A stretch of 5,964 bases of DNA. Source: Burkholderiales bacterium. Lineage in GTDB: Bacteria; Pseudomonadota; Gammaproteobacteria; Burkholderiales; Usitatibacteraceae. The position numbers were made by a program, and so were the translations under genes. The stretch spans positions 1-5,964 of the forward strand of contig JACMOJ010000405.1 of NCBI GenBank assembly GCA_014378085.1, given 5' to 3'. Positions 1 to 5,583 of this stretch are shown piece by piece (positions within the stretch are counted from its first letter, which is position 1; every line of letters starts with the position of its first letter). Under the pieces are notes generated by a model. That model saw nothing but the letters and a program-made list of their open reading frames with translations. It was not told the DNA's origin and did not search any database.

Positions 1-1279
1 CGCAGCCGCTGTTAACGACGTTAAAGTCAATCTGCTGATTGGTGCTGTTGGCATTTGTTGTAATGACATCGCTAACGACCGTAAACAGGCCCCGCGTAAT
101 ACTGGAGGTAGTCGCGGTGGGCGTCGTCAGGGTGCTACCGCTTGTTCCTGAGGCGGACCCGCTGAACGTAAAGGGATTGGTCGCGCCGGTCGCGTTAGCA
201 ACGTAGGTCCAAGTCATCACGGTGCTACTGCCGGTCGCTAAGCTGGCGACAGAAGCAGGAGTTGGTCCAGAAACATAGGTAACTGGCGCCCCCGCGGCTG
301 GTGTCAAAGAGCCACTAATGGCCGTGATCGTGGATCCGGTATTGTTAACAATTGTCATCGTCACGGTTAGCGGCGAGCCAGAATACAAGCATGACGACGA
401 CGCGGCGACGCTGGCGTTGAATTTGCTGACGGCAAGCGTAGTAGAAGTTGCACTTGCGGAAGTCACGGTGCCACCATTTTGGGCGAATGCCGTAAAGTTG
501 ATCGTCCCACTGTCGGTCAACACGGTGCTGTAGGTAAAAATGATCGTCCCCGAGGCCCCTGCCGCGAGACTGAGTGGGCTTCCGCTCGTTCCCGTTACCG
601 CCTGCGTTACCGTTCCGGTTTTTGTTGCGGCAGGTGGATTGTTGTTCGAGACCACTGAACTTTGTGTCGCGCTGGAATTGTTTTTTACCGTCATCCGCAA
701 TTGAAAGCTGCTTCCTGCCGTAATCGCGGTGATTGGATTACCCAGTGTGTCGGTAATTTGAAACGAGGTAATGGCGAGGGATTTTCTCGTCCACGATCCT
801 GTACTGCTCGCGTTAGTCTTCTTATTGTTTTTCGGCGGATTGGTGTAATAGCCTTGAATGGAAGCGAACGATTCGGCGGCATCGGCTGCAGATGTTCCCA
901 TCGCCAGTGCGAGACTGAATACGACCGATTGCCCTAACGCAATTGCGCTGGCGTTGGTACTTACGCGAAAGGTCACGGAAGTGGTCGAGTAACTCGACAC
1001 ATACCAACCCGCGGGCGCAACCGGTCTCGACGTGTACACGGTGCCGCTCGCGCCAAGTGCGAAGCTAACAGCGTAATAATTCGTGCCGACGTCGGCACCC
1101 GTATTGTTGTTGGTCAGCGTGTAGTTAAGCGTTTGGATGCTGCCCATACTAAACACCGCTGACGCGCCCGACGGAGACTGCGCCGAGGTCAAGACGCGCG
1201 CGGCGTGTGCAGCACCTCCCCATGTGCAGAACACCAGCATTAACATAATCAAGTACGCGCGGTTTGCAAGTAGATTCAT
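1..1279 (-). CDS. Large secreted repeat-domain protein in the mshQ position (N-terminal part)
   Basis: An uninterrupted frame starts at ATG 1279, 3 bases after the mshP stop, and runs off the left edge after 426 codons. Residues 1-26 form a signal peptide: LIMLMLVF hydrophobic core and an AHA cleavage site before ARVL. Cys18 is not in a lipobox. The mature part is very rich in Ser, Thr, Ala, Gly and Asn and has few charges. At least two similar beta-type units follow one another: about 167-287 (QLRMTVKNNSSAT, LSLAAGASGTIIFTYST) and 288-400 (TVTMTIVNNTGST, ASLATGSSTVMTWTYVA), as in DUF11/CARDB-like Ig-fold repeats of surface proteins. A third may start near 400. Position and export signal fit MshQ or a comparable pilus-linked adhesin. 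The C-terminal domain that would decide this is outside the window, so I give no symbol. No good ribosome binding site is visible; it probably relies on coupling to mshP. Confidence 0.8.
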   Translation of the reverse strand, partial: MNLLANRAYLIMLMLVFCTWGGAAHAARVLTSAQSPSGASAVFSMGSIQTLNYTLTNNNTGADVGTNYYAVSFALGASGTVYTSRPVAPAGWYVSSYSTTSVTFRVSTNASAIALGQSVVFSLALAMGTSAADAAESFASIQGYYTNPPKNNKKTNASSTGSWTRKSLAITSFQITDTLGNPITAITAGSSFQLRMTVKNNSSATQSSVVSNNNPPAATKTGTVTQAVTGTSGSPLSLAAGASGTIIFTYSTVLTDSGTINFTAFAQNGGTVTSASATSTTLAVSKFNASVAASSSCLYSGSPLTVTMTIVNNTGSTITAISGSLTPAAGAPVTYVSGPTPASVASLATGSSTVMTWTYVANATGATNPFTFSGSASGTSGSTLTTPTATTSSITRGLFTVVSDVITTNANSTNQQIDFNVVNSGC

Positions 1280-1282
1280 GTT

Positions 1283-2179
1283 TTATCGCTGAATTGTTCG
1301 GCGTGCATAGCGATTATTGGTGCTCTGCGTACCCGTTGAAAACATTTCGACCTGGTAGTCGGCAGAATCCCCACCTACGAGCACCGGCGTCACCGGCTGG
1401 CCGATGGCGTGCGCGGCGGGCGTCACAGGAGTGATGGTATCGAGGCACCGGGTAATGCCGTTCAACGTCGTTGTTCCGCCGGCAGTAGAAGTGCTGCTAT
1501 AACCAATCTCCTCACCCTCTACATCCAGCGTGCCCGCACTGAGAAATTTTGAGTTTGCGTCAACCTGAATCGATGCAAGTGGGGCGCAGTTTGCGAGCAA
1601 TGCTGTTCGCAAAATTGTTACTGGGTAGACAGTGTCGCCTCGTGAATGAACGCTTGCGACTGCGACGGCAGGGGTGACAGGGCTAGCACCTACTGACTGA
1701 GCCCGCGTAACGCCGGTAAATGTCGTTGCAGTTATCCCGGTATAACGCACAAACTCCGCGCTAACGGAAATATTGTCCTCGATCTGGAGTATCCCGCTCG
1801 CTGGAAACCGGTCTGTGGTGTAGACGTTAAGCGTACCCGCCGCAGCTGACGCACCGGTGCGCATCAAGGTTGCGGGCAGATTGCTGTACACGGTAAAAGT
1901 CCCCGCGCCAAACGCTTGCGCGGCGGGCACACCCGGATTGGGGTCGGTAGCGCTTCGGTACCAACTCAGCGATTGCGACCAGCGGCGCTGTTCGAACTCA
2001 AGCCCGCTCTCCGCATTAAACAGCGCTCGCACGGAATTTAAGTGCGACGCGCCCGCCATCGCATTGTTCGCGGCGAGATAGCTTAATACGGCAGCAAGCG
2101 CGCCAATGACAACCAACAGGGCGATGAGCACGATCATTAAATACCCGGATTGACGCGCCGGGGCTACTTTGCCGCTCAC
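1283..2179 (-). CDS. mshP: MshP, PilX-like minor pilin with a duplicated domain
   Basis: A 298-residue membrane-anchored pilus protein, clearly longer than the Vibrio MshP proteins I know of. The N-terminus MSGKVAPARQSGYLMIVLIALLV has a PilX/MshP-type anchor in which the usual Gly-Phe-Thr-Leu-x-Glu site is replaced by SGYLMIV, without the mature Glu5. NSVRALFNAESGLEFEQRRW (residues 48-67) is the family's conserved segment after the helix. The rest holds two similar units, about 115-187 and 203-266. Each runs from a Phe-x-x-(Ser)-(Ala)-Gly-x-Leu-x-(Ile/Val)-Glu segment through a Tyr strand and a Thr-rich turn to GVTR or GITR, then a Thr/Pro-rich loop and a His-x-x-Gly-(Asp/Gln)-x-Val ending. 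GTG start at 2179 with AAGGA 7 bases upstream. It is probably a tip-complex protein; function inferred from family and position. Confidence 0.82.
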   Translation of the reverse strand: MSGKVAPARQSGYLMIVLIALLVVIGALAAVLSYLAANNAMAGASHLNSVRALFNAESGLEFEQRRWSQSLSWYRSATDPNPGVPAAQAFGAGTFTVYSNLPATLMRTGASAAAGTLNVYTTDRFPASGILQIEDNISVSAEFVRYTGITATTFTGVTRAQSVGASPVTPAVAVASVHSRGDTVYPVTILRTALLANCAPLASIQVDANSKFLSAGTLDVEGEEIGYSSTSTAGGTTTLNGITRCLDTITPVTPAAHAIGQPVTPVLVGGDSADYQVEMFSTGTQSTNNRYARRTIQR

Positions 2180-2219
2180 GGGAAATTCCTTGGATTCACG
2201 GAAAATTCCTCGGACTCAC
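2180..2219 (-). repeat. 20-bp tandem duplication at the mshO-mshP junction
   Basis: On the minus strand GTGAGTCCGAGGAATTTTCC (2219-2200) is followed directly by GTGAATCCAAGGAATTTCCC (2199-2180), 17 of 20 bases identical, and then by the GTGAGC that starts mshP. Each copy holds a Shine-Dalgarno (GAGGA or AAGGA), and a GTGA lies 7 bases after each. The first of those GTGA sites includes the mshO stop; the second is the mshP start. Between them lies a frame of seven codons, V-N-P-R-N-F-P (2199-2176). Confidence 0.85.
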
Positions 2220-2711
2220 TGCCACGGTGTAGTCCTTGCTGATCGCGCCCTGCGTCGCGGTGAAGCTGGCCAAAATCGTAAAGATTTGTGCAGGCACTAC
2301 AGTCGCCGCGTTGGTCTTTGTCAGATAGGAAAAAGTCACGCTGCTGATGCCGTAGGCAAGCGATTGGGTATTGCGCATTAATTCGCCTATAGCCCCGGGG
2401 CAGGTGCCGACCGCACCCAAACAATACCGAATGGTGGTGCCGTCAACATCCACAAAGCTGAAGTCACTCGCTGAAGTGATTGTGATATCGGACGGCGCGC
2501 GGATATTGCGCACCTCACGCGTAAAACGTTCGAGCGCGACACGCCCTTGCCAGTCGGTTTCGGCGATATTTCTGCCCGTGACATAAGCGGTGAATCCCTG
2601 CGCGAGCAAACGCGACACCATGGCCCCGATGATGCCGAACAATACAATTGCGGCGACTATTTCGACGAGCGTAAAGCCACTTGATGTTGGGTTGCGCAAC
2701 GGATTTGTCAT
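2196..2711 (-). CDS. mshO: MshO, PilW/GspJ-like minor pilin
   Basis: A 171-residue prepilin. I start it at ATG 2711, 4 bases after the mshD stop, giving a normal 12-residue leader (MTNPLRNPTSSG) before FTLVEIV with Glu17 at mature position 5. A longer frame from 2762 would add an Arg-rich stretch overlapping mshD and is unlikely. After the membrane helix (to about residue 36) comes DWQGRVALERFTREVRNIR, the conserved segment of the PilW/GspJ/MshO group, and later GISSVTFSYLTKTN, the matching strand of the C-terminal domain. Cys97 and Cys104 may form a small disulphide loop. No strong ribosome binding site is seen, so coupling to mshD is likely. The C-terminus, VSPRNFP, is encoded by the first copy of a 20-bp tandem duplication. 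Confidence 0.88.
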   Translation of the reverse strand: MTNPLRNPTSSGFTLVEIVAAIVLFGIIGAMVSRLLAQGFTAYVTGRNIAETDWQGRVALERFTREVRNIRAPSDITITSASDFSFVDVDGTTIRYCLGAVGTCPGAIGELMRNTQSLAYGISSVTFSYLTKTNAATVVPAQIFTILASFTATQGAISKDYTVAVSPRNFP

Positions 2712-2715
2712 GACA

Positions 2716-3126
2716 TTAATTCGCCACCAACGCCGTCGCCGTCGCGGAAAAGATCCCGCCAACGGTCACGGTGACCACTTTGTAATTGATCGGATCGCCG
2801 CCCCAGCCTGTCACGATACTGGATGTCACCGTATATCCGACTGGCGGAGTACAGGCAGACGGCCCGGGCCCCGGGTTACATGGGTCGGCAAGCGTCGCAA
2901 ATCCTGCCGCTCCTGCGCCACGGCGCTGCGCCAGTATCAGTTCGAGCCGCGTTTGCGCAATCTCCGCCACCAGATCGGTCTGGCCAGCTTGTGAAGAACC
3001 AAGCAAGCTACTGCCCAGCGCCACAATTAAACCGGCTGCCAGCACACCTGCAAGCACGACGAACACCACCACCTCGATCAGCGTAAGTCCTGCAACCCTG
3101 CGCAAAATCAGCGACGGCGTTTTCAC
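2716..3126 (-). CDS. mshD: MshD, minor pilin
   Basis: A 136-residue prepilin starting at a GTG that overlaps the mshC stop as GTGA, so it is probably translated by coupling. The leader is 13 residues and basic (MKTPSLILRRVAG); cleavage falls before L14 and Glu is at mature position 5 (E18). Leucine at mature position 1 replaces the usual phenylalanine, a known but less common variant. The membrane helix VVFVVLAGVLAAGLIVALG is followed by an amphipathic QTDLVAEIAQTRLELILAQRR, the typical MshD/PilV-like pattern, and a short globular end with Cys83 and Cys92 around a Pro/Gly-rich loop (CNPGPGPSAC). Its place between mshC and mshO supports the name. Probably a tip or priming subunit. Confidence 0.85.
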   Translation of the reverse strand: MKTPSLILRRVAGLTLIEVVVFVVLAGVLAAGLIVALGSSLLGSSQAGQTDLVAEIAQTRLELILAQRRGAGAAGFATLADPCNPGPGPSACTPPVGYTVTSSIVTGWGGDPINYKVVTVTVGGIFSATATALVAN

Positions 3127-3686
3127 TTAACCCGGCCGGTTTCAGGTGAGATCTGCACGGCGCTGGTGTCGCTACCAGAGGTGAGCGTAATCGTCGCCGA
3201 CGCGGCGAGTGCGAGGGTTGCATTCACATACGGCACGCCACGCGTGTCAAACGCGACATAGTTACTGCTCAAAGGTGGGTTATATCCGCTCAGCACGATG
3301 GGCGAAACAGAGCTTGCCGCGGTACTGTTAGTCATCGGTTGCACGACGGGTGTACCACTCATATCCGTAATTTGGTAACTACTTGCGGTGAAATTGATAC
3401 GGTAGCGTTGCCCCTGGCTCATCGCGAGATTCTGCGTGTAGCGGATGGTCTCGGCCAGACGAGTTGCCGCCGCAGGAAGGGTAATGCCGGTGGCGGAGAG
3501 TCTGGGCGCCACAAGTACCGCCACGATGCCCAAAACTACCAACACCATCACCAGCTCAATCAGCGTGAACCCGGCATACGAACACAAACAATTAGGGCCG
3601 GAATTCCCGGCCCTAATTGACGCAATACGAATCCCTCGCGTAGGCTGACTGAGGAACAGATACCGCTTGCTCCCCGTCGTCGCCAT
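3123..3686 (-). CDS. mshC: MshC, GspH/FimT-like minor pilin
   Basis: A type IV prepilin of up to 187 residues. The cleavage site is SYAG/FTLIELV (G39/F40, Glu44 at mature position 5), followed by the hydrophobic helix VMVLVVLGIVAVLVAPRL. The rest matches the GspH/FimT pattern: LAETIRYTQNLAMSQGQRYRI after the helix, then FDTRGVPYVN, and a VQISPETGRVK ending. It is expected to be a low-abundance subunit that primes or caps the fibre. The leader is oddly long: the only in-frame ATG (3686) gives 39 residues, has no clear Shine-Dalgarno and puts a perfect hairpin inside the coding sequence. The one other standard start is TTG at 3587, right after the hairpin, giving a normal 6-residue leader MCSYAG but also without a good binding site. 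The true start is therefore unsettled. The stop overlaps the mshD start by 4 bases (GTGA). Confidence 0.85.
   Translation of the reverse strand: MATTGSKRYLFLSQPTRGIRIASIRAGNSGPNCLCSYAGFTLIELVMVLVVLGIVAVLVAPRLSATGITLPAAATRLAETIRYTQNLAMSQGQRYRINFTASSYQITDMSGTPVVQPMTNSTAASSVSPIVLSGYNPPLSSNYVAFDTRGVPYVNATLALAASATITLTSGSDTSAVQISPETGRVK
3589..3619 (-). terminator. Perfect 13-bp hairpin, candidate attenuator between mshA and mshC
   Basis: The arms CAATTAGGGCCGG and CCGGCCCTAATTG are perfect reverse complements around a 5-base loop (GAATT on the minus strand). The inner half of the stem is all G-C. In the transcript the stem is followed directly by the U-rich stretch UUUGUGUU (3588-3581), which resembles a leaky intrinsic terminator. 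It lies about 75 bases after the major pilin stop, within the first third of the annotated mshC frame (codons 23-33). It could protect the 3' end of the pilin mRNA, stop most transcripts before the minor pilin genes, or both. The stem is certain from the sequence; termination is inferred. Confidence 0.6.
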
Positions 3687-3694
3687 CAGATTAA

Positions 3695-4126
3695 TCAGGG
3701 CGCTGTCGTTGCCGTAAAGGTATATGCCGTTCCAGCTGCGGAGCCATCACCGTAAACCGCTGCACAGCTAGCACCAGTTGCCGTTGATGCGGTATTGGCC
3801 ACCAAGTAGTGCGAACCAGCGACGGTCGTGGCAGGAAGCGCTCCCACCGTAAATGTTACCGTTGGTTGGATTAGCGCGCCAACACCTGAACAAGCTGCCA
3901 CGGTAGAACAAACATTTGCGGTGACAACACCGTTCTTTGCTGCACAACCGACGACGTTAATTGAGTTCGCCGAATTCAGCGCGCCGGCAAACCCTTGCGC
4001 AGTCGCTCGATACGCATCCGACTTGAGATCAACGAAGCGTGGAATGGCCACCGCGGCAAGAATACCAATGATGACTATCACCATAATAATTTCGATCAAC
4101 GTAAAACCTGCTTGAATTTTCTTCAT
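3695..4126 (-). CDS. mshA: MSHA-type major type IV pilin
   Basis: A 143-residue type IVa prepilin. A 7-residue leader, MKKIQAG, precedes the prepilin peptidase site (G7/F8), and the mature protein starts FTLIEIIMVIVIIGILAA with the conserved Glu at mature position 5. The next stretch, AIPRFVDLKSDAYRATAQGFAGALNSAN, closely resembles MshA pilins of Vibrio, where a Lys/Arg-Phe-x-Asp-Leu segment and an Ala-rich helix follow the membrane helix. The globular part is rich in Ala, Thr, Val and Gly. It has four cysteines (61, 73, 79, 121), enough for two disulphides, one probably the usual C-terminal loop. The gene has its own promoter and a strong ribosome binding site, and a hairpin follows it, all as expected for the abundant fibre subunit. 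The ATG start is secure. Confidence 0.92.
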   Translation of the reverse strand: MKKIQAGFTLIEIIMVIVIIGILAAVAIPRFVDLKSDAYRATAQGFAGALNSANSINVVGCAAKNGVVTANVCSTVAACSGVGALIQPTVTFTVGALPATTVAGSHYLVANTASTATGASCAAVYGDGSAAGTAYTFTATTAP

Positions 4127-4133
4127 GGTTGCG

Positions 4134-4140
4134 TTCCCTT
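4134..4140 (-). promoter_or_regulatory. Strong ribosome binding site of the major pilin
   Basis: AAGGGAA on the minus strand ends 7 bases before the pilin ATG at 4126. It is one of the best-placed Shine-Dalgarno sequences in the window; those of mshC, mshD, mshO and the mshQ-like gene are weak or absent. It fixes the pilin start and fits high-level translation of the main fibre subunit. Confidence 0.7.
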
Positions 4141-4218
4141 TAGGTGGTTTGATGCAAATTCAATTTTGCTTGCCGAGGCCCTATGCGTCAGCGGCATTTT
4201 TTGTATTTCAGAAGCAAT

Positions 4219-4247
4219 ATTACACTCAACAACCAGACACTTGACAA
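4219..4247 (-). promoter_or_regulatory. Sigma-70-type promoter of the major pilin gene
   Basis: On the minus strand a -35 box TTGTCA (4247-4242) is followed by 17 bases and a -10 box TGTAAT (4224-4219). Each hexamer differs from consensus at one position and the spacing is ideal. The sequence around it is AT-rich in an otherwise GC-rich locus. The predicted start of transcription is near 4212, giving a leader of about 85 bases before the pilin ATG. An overlapping TAATAT (4222-4217) is an alternative -10, but would need a 19-base spacer. No GG-N10-GC sigma-54 element is seen. This promoter would separate expression of the structural genes from the upstream assembly genes. Confidence 0.65.
4223..4247 (-). 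repeat. 15-bp-period direct repeat overlapping the pilin promoter
   Basis: On the minus strand TTGTCAAGTG (4247-4238) is repeated as TTGTTGAGTG (4232-4223), 8 of 10 bases identical, with 5 bases between. The first copy contains the -35 hexamer; the second fills the spacer up to the -10. It could be a direct-repeat operator or chance similarity. Confidence 0.35.
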
Positions 4248-4311
4248 AAGTCACATAGATTAACAAAAAACCCCTAGACCCCGGCTGCTTTAGCACTCGC
4301 GACCGCCTAGC

Positions 4312-4352
4312 GCGTGATGCCCTCGCGTTCAGCCCCGCGCGTTTAGCCCCGC
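4312..4352. repeat. Three imperfect 13-14 bp tandem repeats across the mshG stop
   Basis: In plus-strand order, GCGTGATGCCCTC (4312-4324), GCGTTCAGCCCCGC (4325-4338) and GCGTTTAGCCCCGC (4339-4352) stand head to tail. The last two differ at one base; the first is degenerate. The copy at 4339-4352 contains the mshG TAA, so the repeat spans the end of the gene and its last codons. Replication slippage is the likely origin. Confidence 0.6.
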
Positions 4353-5578
4353 CCCATTGCAGCCTGCCCGAGCGACCACATCGGCAGGAATATGCCGAGG
4401 GCCAGCACCAACACCAATACCCCGAGCAACAAAAGGATGAGTGGCTCGATTTTGGTCGCGAGCCCCTTGATCGAATACCCCGTTTCGCGCTCGTACATGC
4501 CTGCCACTTCAAGCAGCAGCGAGTCAATCTCGCCCGCCTCTTCACCAACCACAATCATTTGCAGCACCACTGGCGTAAACACACCCGTCGCCGCAGCAGA
4601 TTGCGACAGGCTCTCGCCGCGCTCAATGGCTTCCCGCATGTTGTCAATCTTGGCGGAAATAAACGCGTTGTCGACAGTTTGGGACACCACCGCCAGCGCC
4701 TGCAAAACGGGGATGCCGCTTTGGGAAGCCAACGCGAAACTCCGCGCAAACTTCGCCAACGTTGCCTTTTGAATGATGTCGCCGACGATGGGGAGCCGTA
4801 TCTTACGTTCATCCCACCACGTTCGGCCGCCAACGGTATTGAGCCCATGACGAATACCAAAGATGCCTGCAACGAGGCCAACCGCCAGCAAAGGCCACCA
4901 GCGTACCGTCCAGTTTGAAAACCCGATGAGCAGTCGCGTCGGAAGCGGAAGCTTCGCGTTGAAGCCCGCAAAAACATCAGCAAACACGGGGATCACAAAC
5001 ATATTCAGTACCGCAATACCCAACAAGGCGGCAATGATGACGAACATGGGATAACGAACCGCCGATCGAATTTGTTCGCGGATGTCCTTCTCAAATTCGA
5101 GGTGAATAAATAGCCGATTAAACACCTCGGACATTTGACCGCTGACCTCCCCCACCCGCACCATCGACACATAGAACGGCGAAAATACGCGAGAGTGTCG
5201 GCTCAGCGCCGCTGAAAGATTGCGCCCCTCATCAAGGTCTGACTGGAGTTCTGCGATGACTGCAGCTAGCGCCGGATTGCTGGTGGACGCTCGCAAACCG
5301 GCCAGCGCGCGCAAAATTGGTACCGCGGTGCGCTGCAACGTATACATCTGCCGGGTAAACAAGATGAGATCAGTGTCGCTGATCTTCGGCGACAGCAGGT
5401 TTTGCCACGCCGGTGGCTTTACGATTTTTTCTGGCGTCGGTCGGCTCGAAGTGATTTCAATGGGCACGATTCGCTGCGCTCCCAACTCCCGCACAACTTC
5501 TGCCTGAGACTCCGCGTCCAGCGTGCCAGTCACCATGGCAAGCTCCGCATTCCGTCCTCGATAGTGATACATGGGCAC
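4343..5578 (-). CDS. mshG: MshG, type IV pilus inner-membrane platform protein
   Basis: A GspF/PilC-family polytopic membrane protein of about 411 residues, the usual length. Counting from the longest possible start (TTG at 5587, 414 residues), it has two T2SF repeats, about 74-197 and 277-400. Each has the family signatures: FTRQMYTLQRTAVPIL and VRVGEVSGQ in the first, FARSFALASQSGIPVL and IVVGEEAGEID in the second. Hydrophobic segments lie near 180-202, 219-246 and 383-404. It would link the MshE ATPase to pilin subunits in the inner membrane. Three in-frame starts compete: TTG 5587 (4-base overlap with the mshE stop), GTG 5578 and ATG 5572. I chose GTG 5578 because a GAGGA Shine-Dalgarno lies 9 bases upstream of it, against about 0 for the TTG and 15 for the ATG. 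The product would then begin MPMYHYRGRNAEL, like other MshG/PilC N-termini. Confidence 0.93.
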   Translation of the reverse strand: MPMYHYRGRNAELAMVTGTLDAESQAEVVRELGAQRIVPIEITSSRPTPEKIVKPPAWQNLLSPKISDTDLILFTRQMYTLQRTAVPILRALAGLRASTSNPALAAVIAELQSDLDEGRNLSAALSRHSRVFSPFYVSMVRVGEVSGQMSEVFNRLFIHLEFEKDIREQIRSAVRYPMFVIIAALLGIAVLNMFVIPVFADVFAGFNAKLPLPTRLLIGFSNWTVRWWPLLAVGLVAGIFGIRHGLNTVGGRTWWDERKIRLPIVGDIIQKATLAKFARSFALASQSGIPVLQALAVVSQTVDNAFISAKIDNMREAIERGESLSQSAAATGVFTPVVLQMIVVGEEAGEIDSLLLEVAGMYERETGYSIKGLATKIEPLILLLLGVLVLVLALGIFLPMWSLGQAAMGRG

Positions 5579-5583
5579 GCTGC

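Larger units (their letters stand above)
4127..4342 (-). other. Intergenic region between mshG and the major pilin gene
   Basis: This 216-base gap is the only sizeable non-coding stretch. Reading along the minus strand, it opens with a GC-rich tandem repeat at the mshG stop, then a run of six T at 4270-4265. Only a poor stem precedes the T run (CTAGGC at 4310-4305 against GTCTAG at 4280-4275, one wobble pair, three G before the T run), so a terminator for mshG is unproven. An AT-rich promoter region follows, then an untranslated leader of about 85 bases with only weak stems, such as TGCCG/CGGCA and GCAAA/TTTGC. Frames reading through it are continuations of mshG shadow frames. The mshF and mshB genes found at this place in Vibrio MSHA loci are absent. 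Confidence 0.8.

Noticed and set aside
318..1007. Open frames on both strands between 318 and 1007 (71, 91, 63 and 61 codons)
   Set aside because: They lie within the continuous minus-strand frame of the signal-peptide protein (1279-1), which has clear domain logic. They show no motifs, no membrane or signal features, and low-complexity shadow composition.
1203..1279. Lipoprotein signal in the mshQ-position protein because of Cys18
   Set aside because: The residues before Cys18 (LVF) do not form a lipobox, and a good signal peptidase I site (AHA before ARVL) follows at residue 26.
2712..2762. N-terminal extension of mshO by 17 residues to a start at 2762
   Set aside because: It would overlap mshD by 47 bases, adds an Arg-run, and gives a 29-residue leader. 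ATG 2711 gives a standard leader right after the mshD stop.
3589..3619. The inverted repeat as an insertion-sequence end or DNA uptake signal
   Set aside because: There is one copy in the window, no transposase and no flanking target duplication, and the sequence is not one I know as an uptake motif. The U-rich tail favours an RNA hairpin.
4241..4261. Plus-strand TTGACA (4241-4246) as a divergent promoter
   Set aside because: No acceptable -10 box lies at 16-18 bases downstream on the plus strand, and no plus-strand gene follows. The hexamer overlaps the minus-strand -35 region by chance.
4265..4310. Intrinsic terminator after mshG (six T at 4270-4265)
   Set aside because: The only stem I can pair is six base pairs including a wobble, with a long unpaired interior and three G before the T run, so I did not call it a terminator.
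4123..4554. Minus-strand frame of 143 codons spanning the end of mshG and the spacer
   Set aside because: Its first part is a frame-shifted, Arg- and Cys-rich reading of mshG, and the rest crosses the pilin promoter and leader. It shows no recognisable domain.
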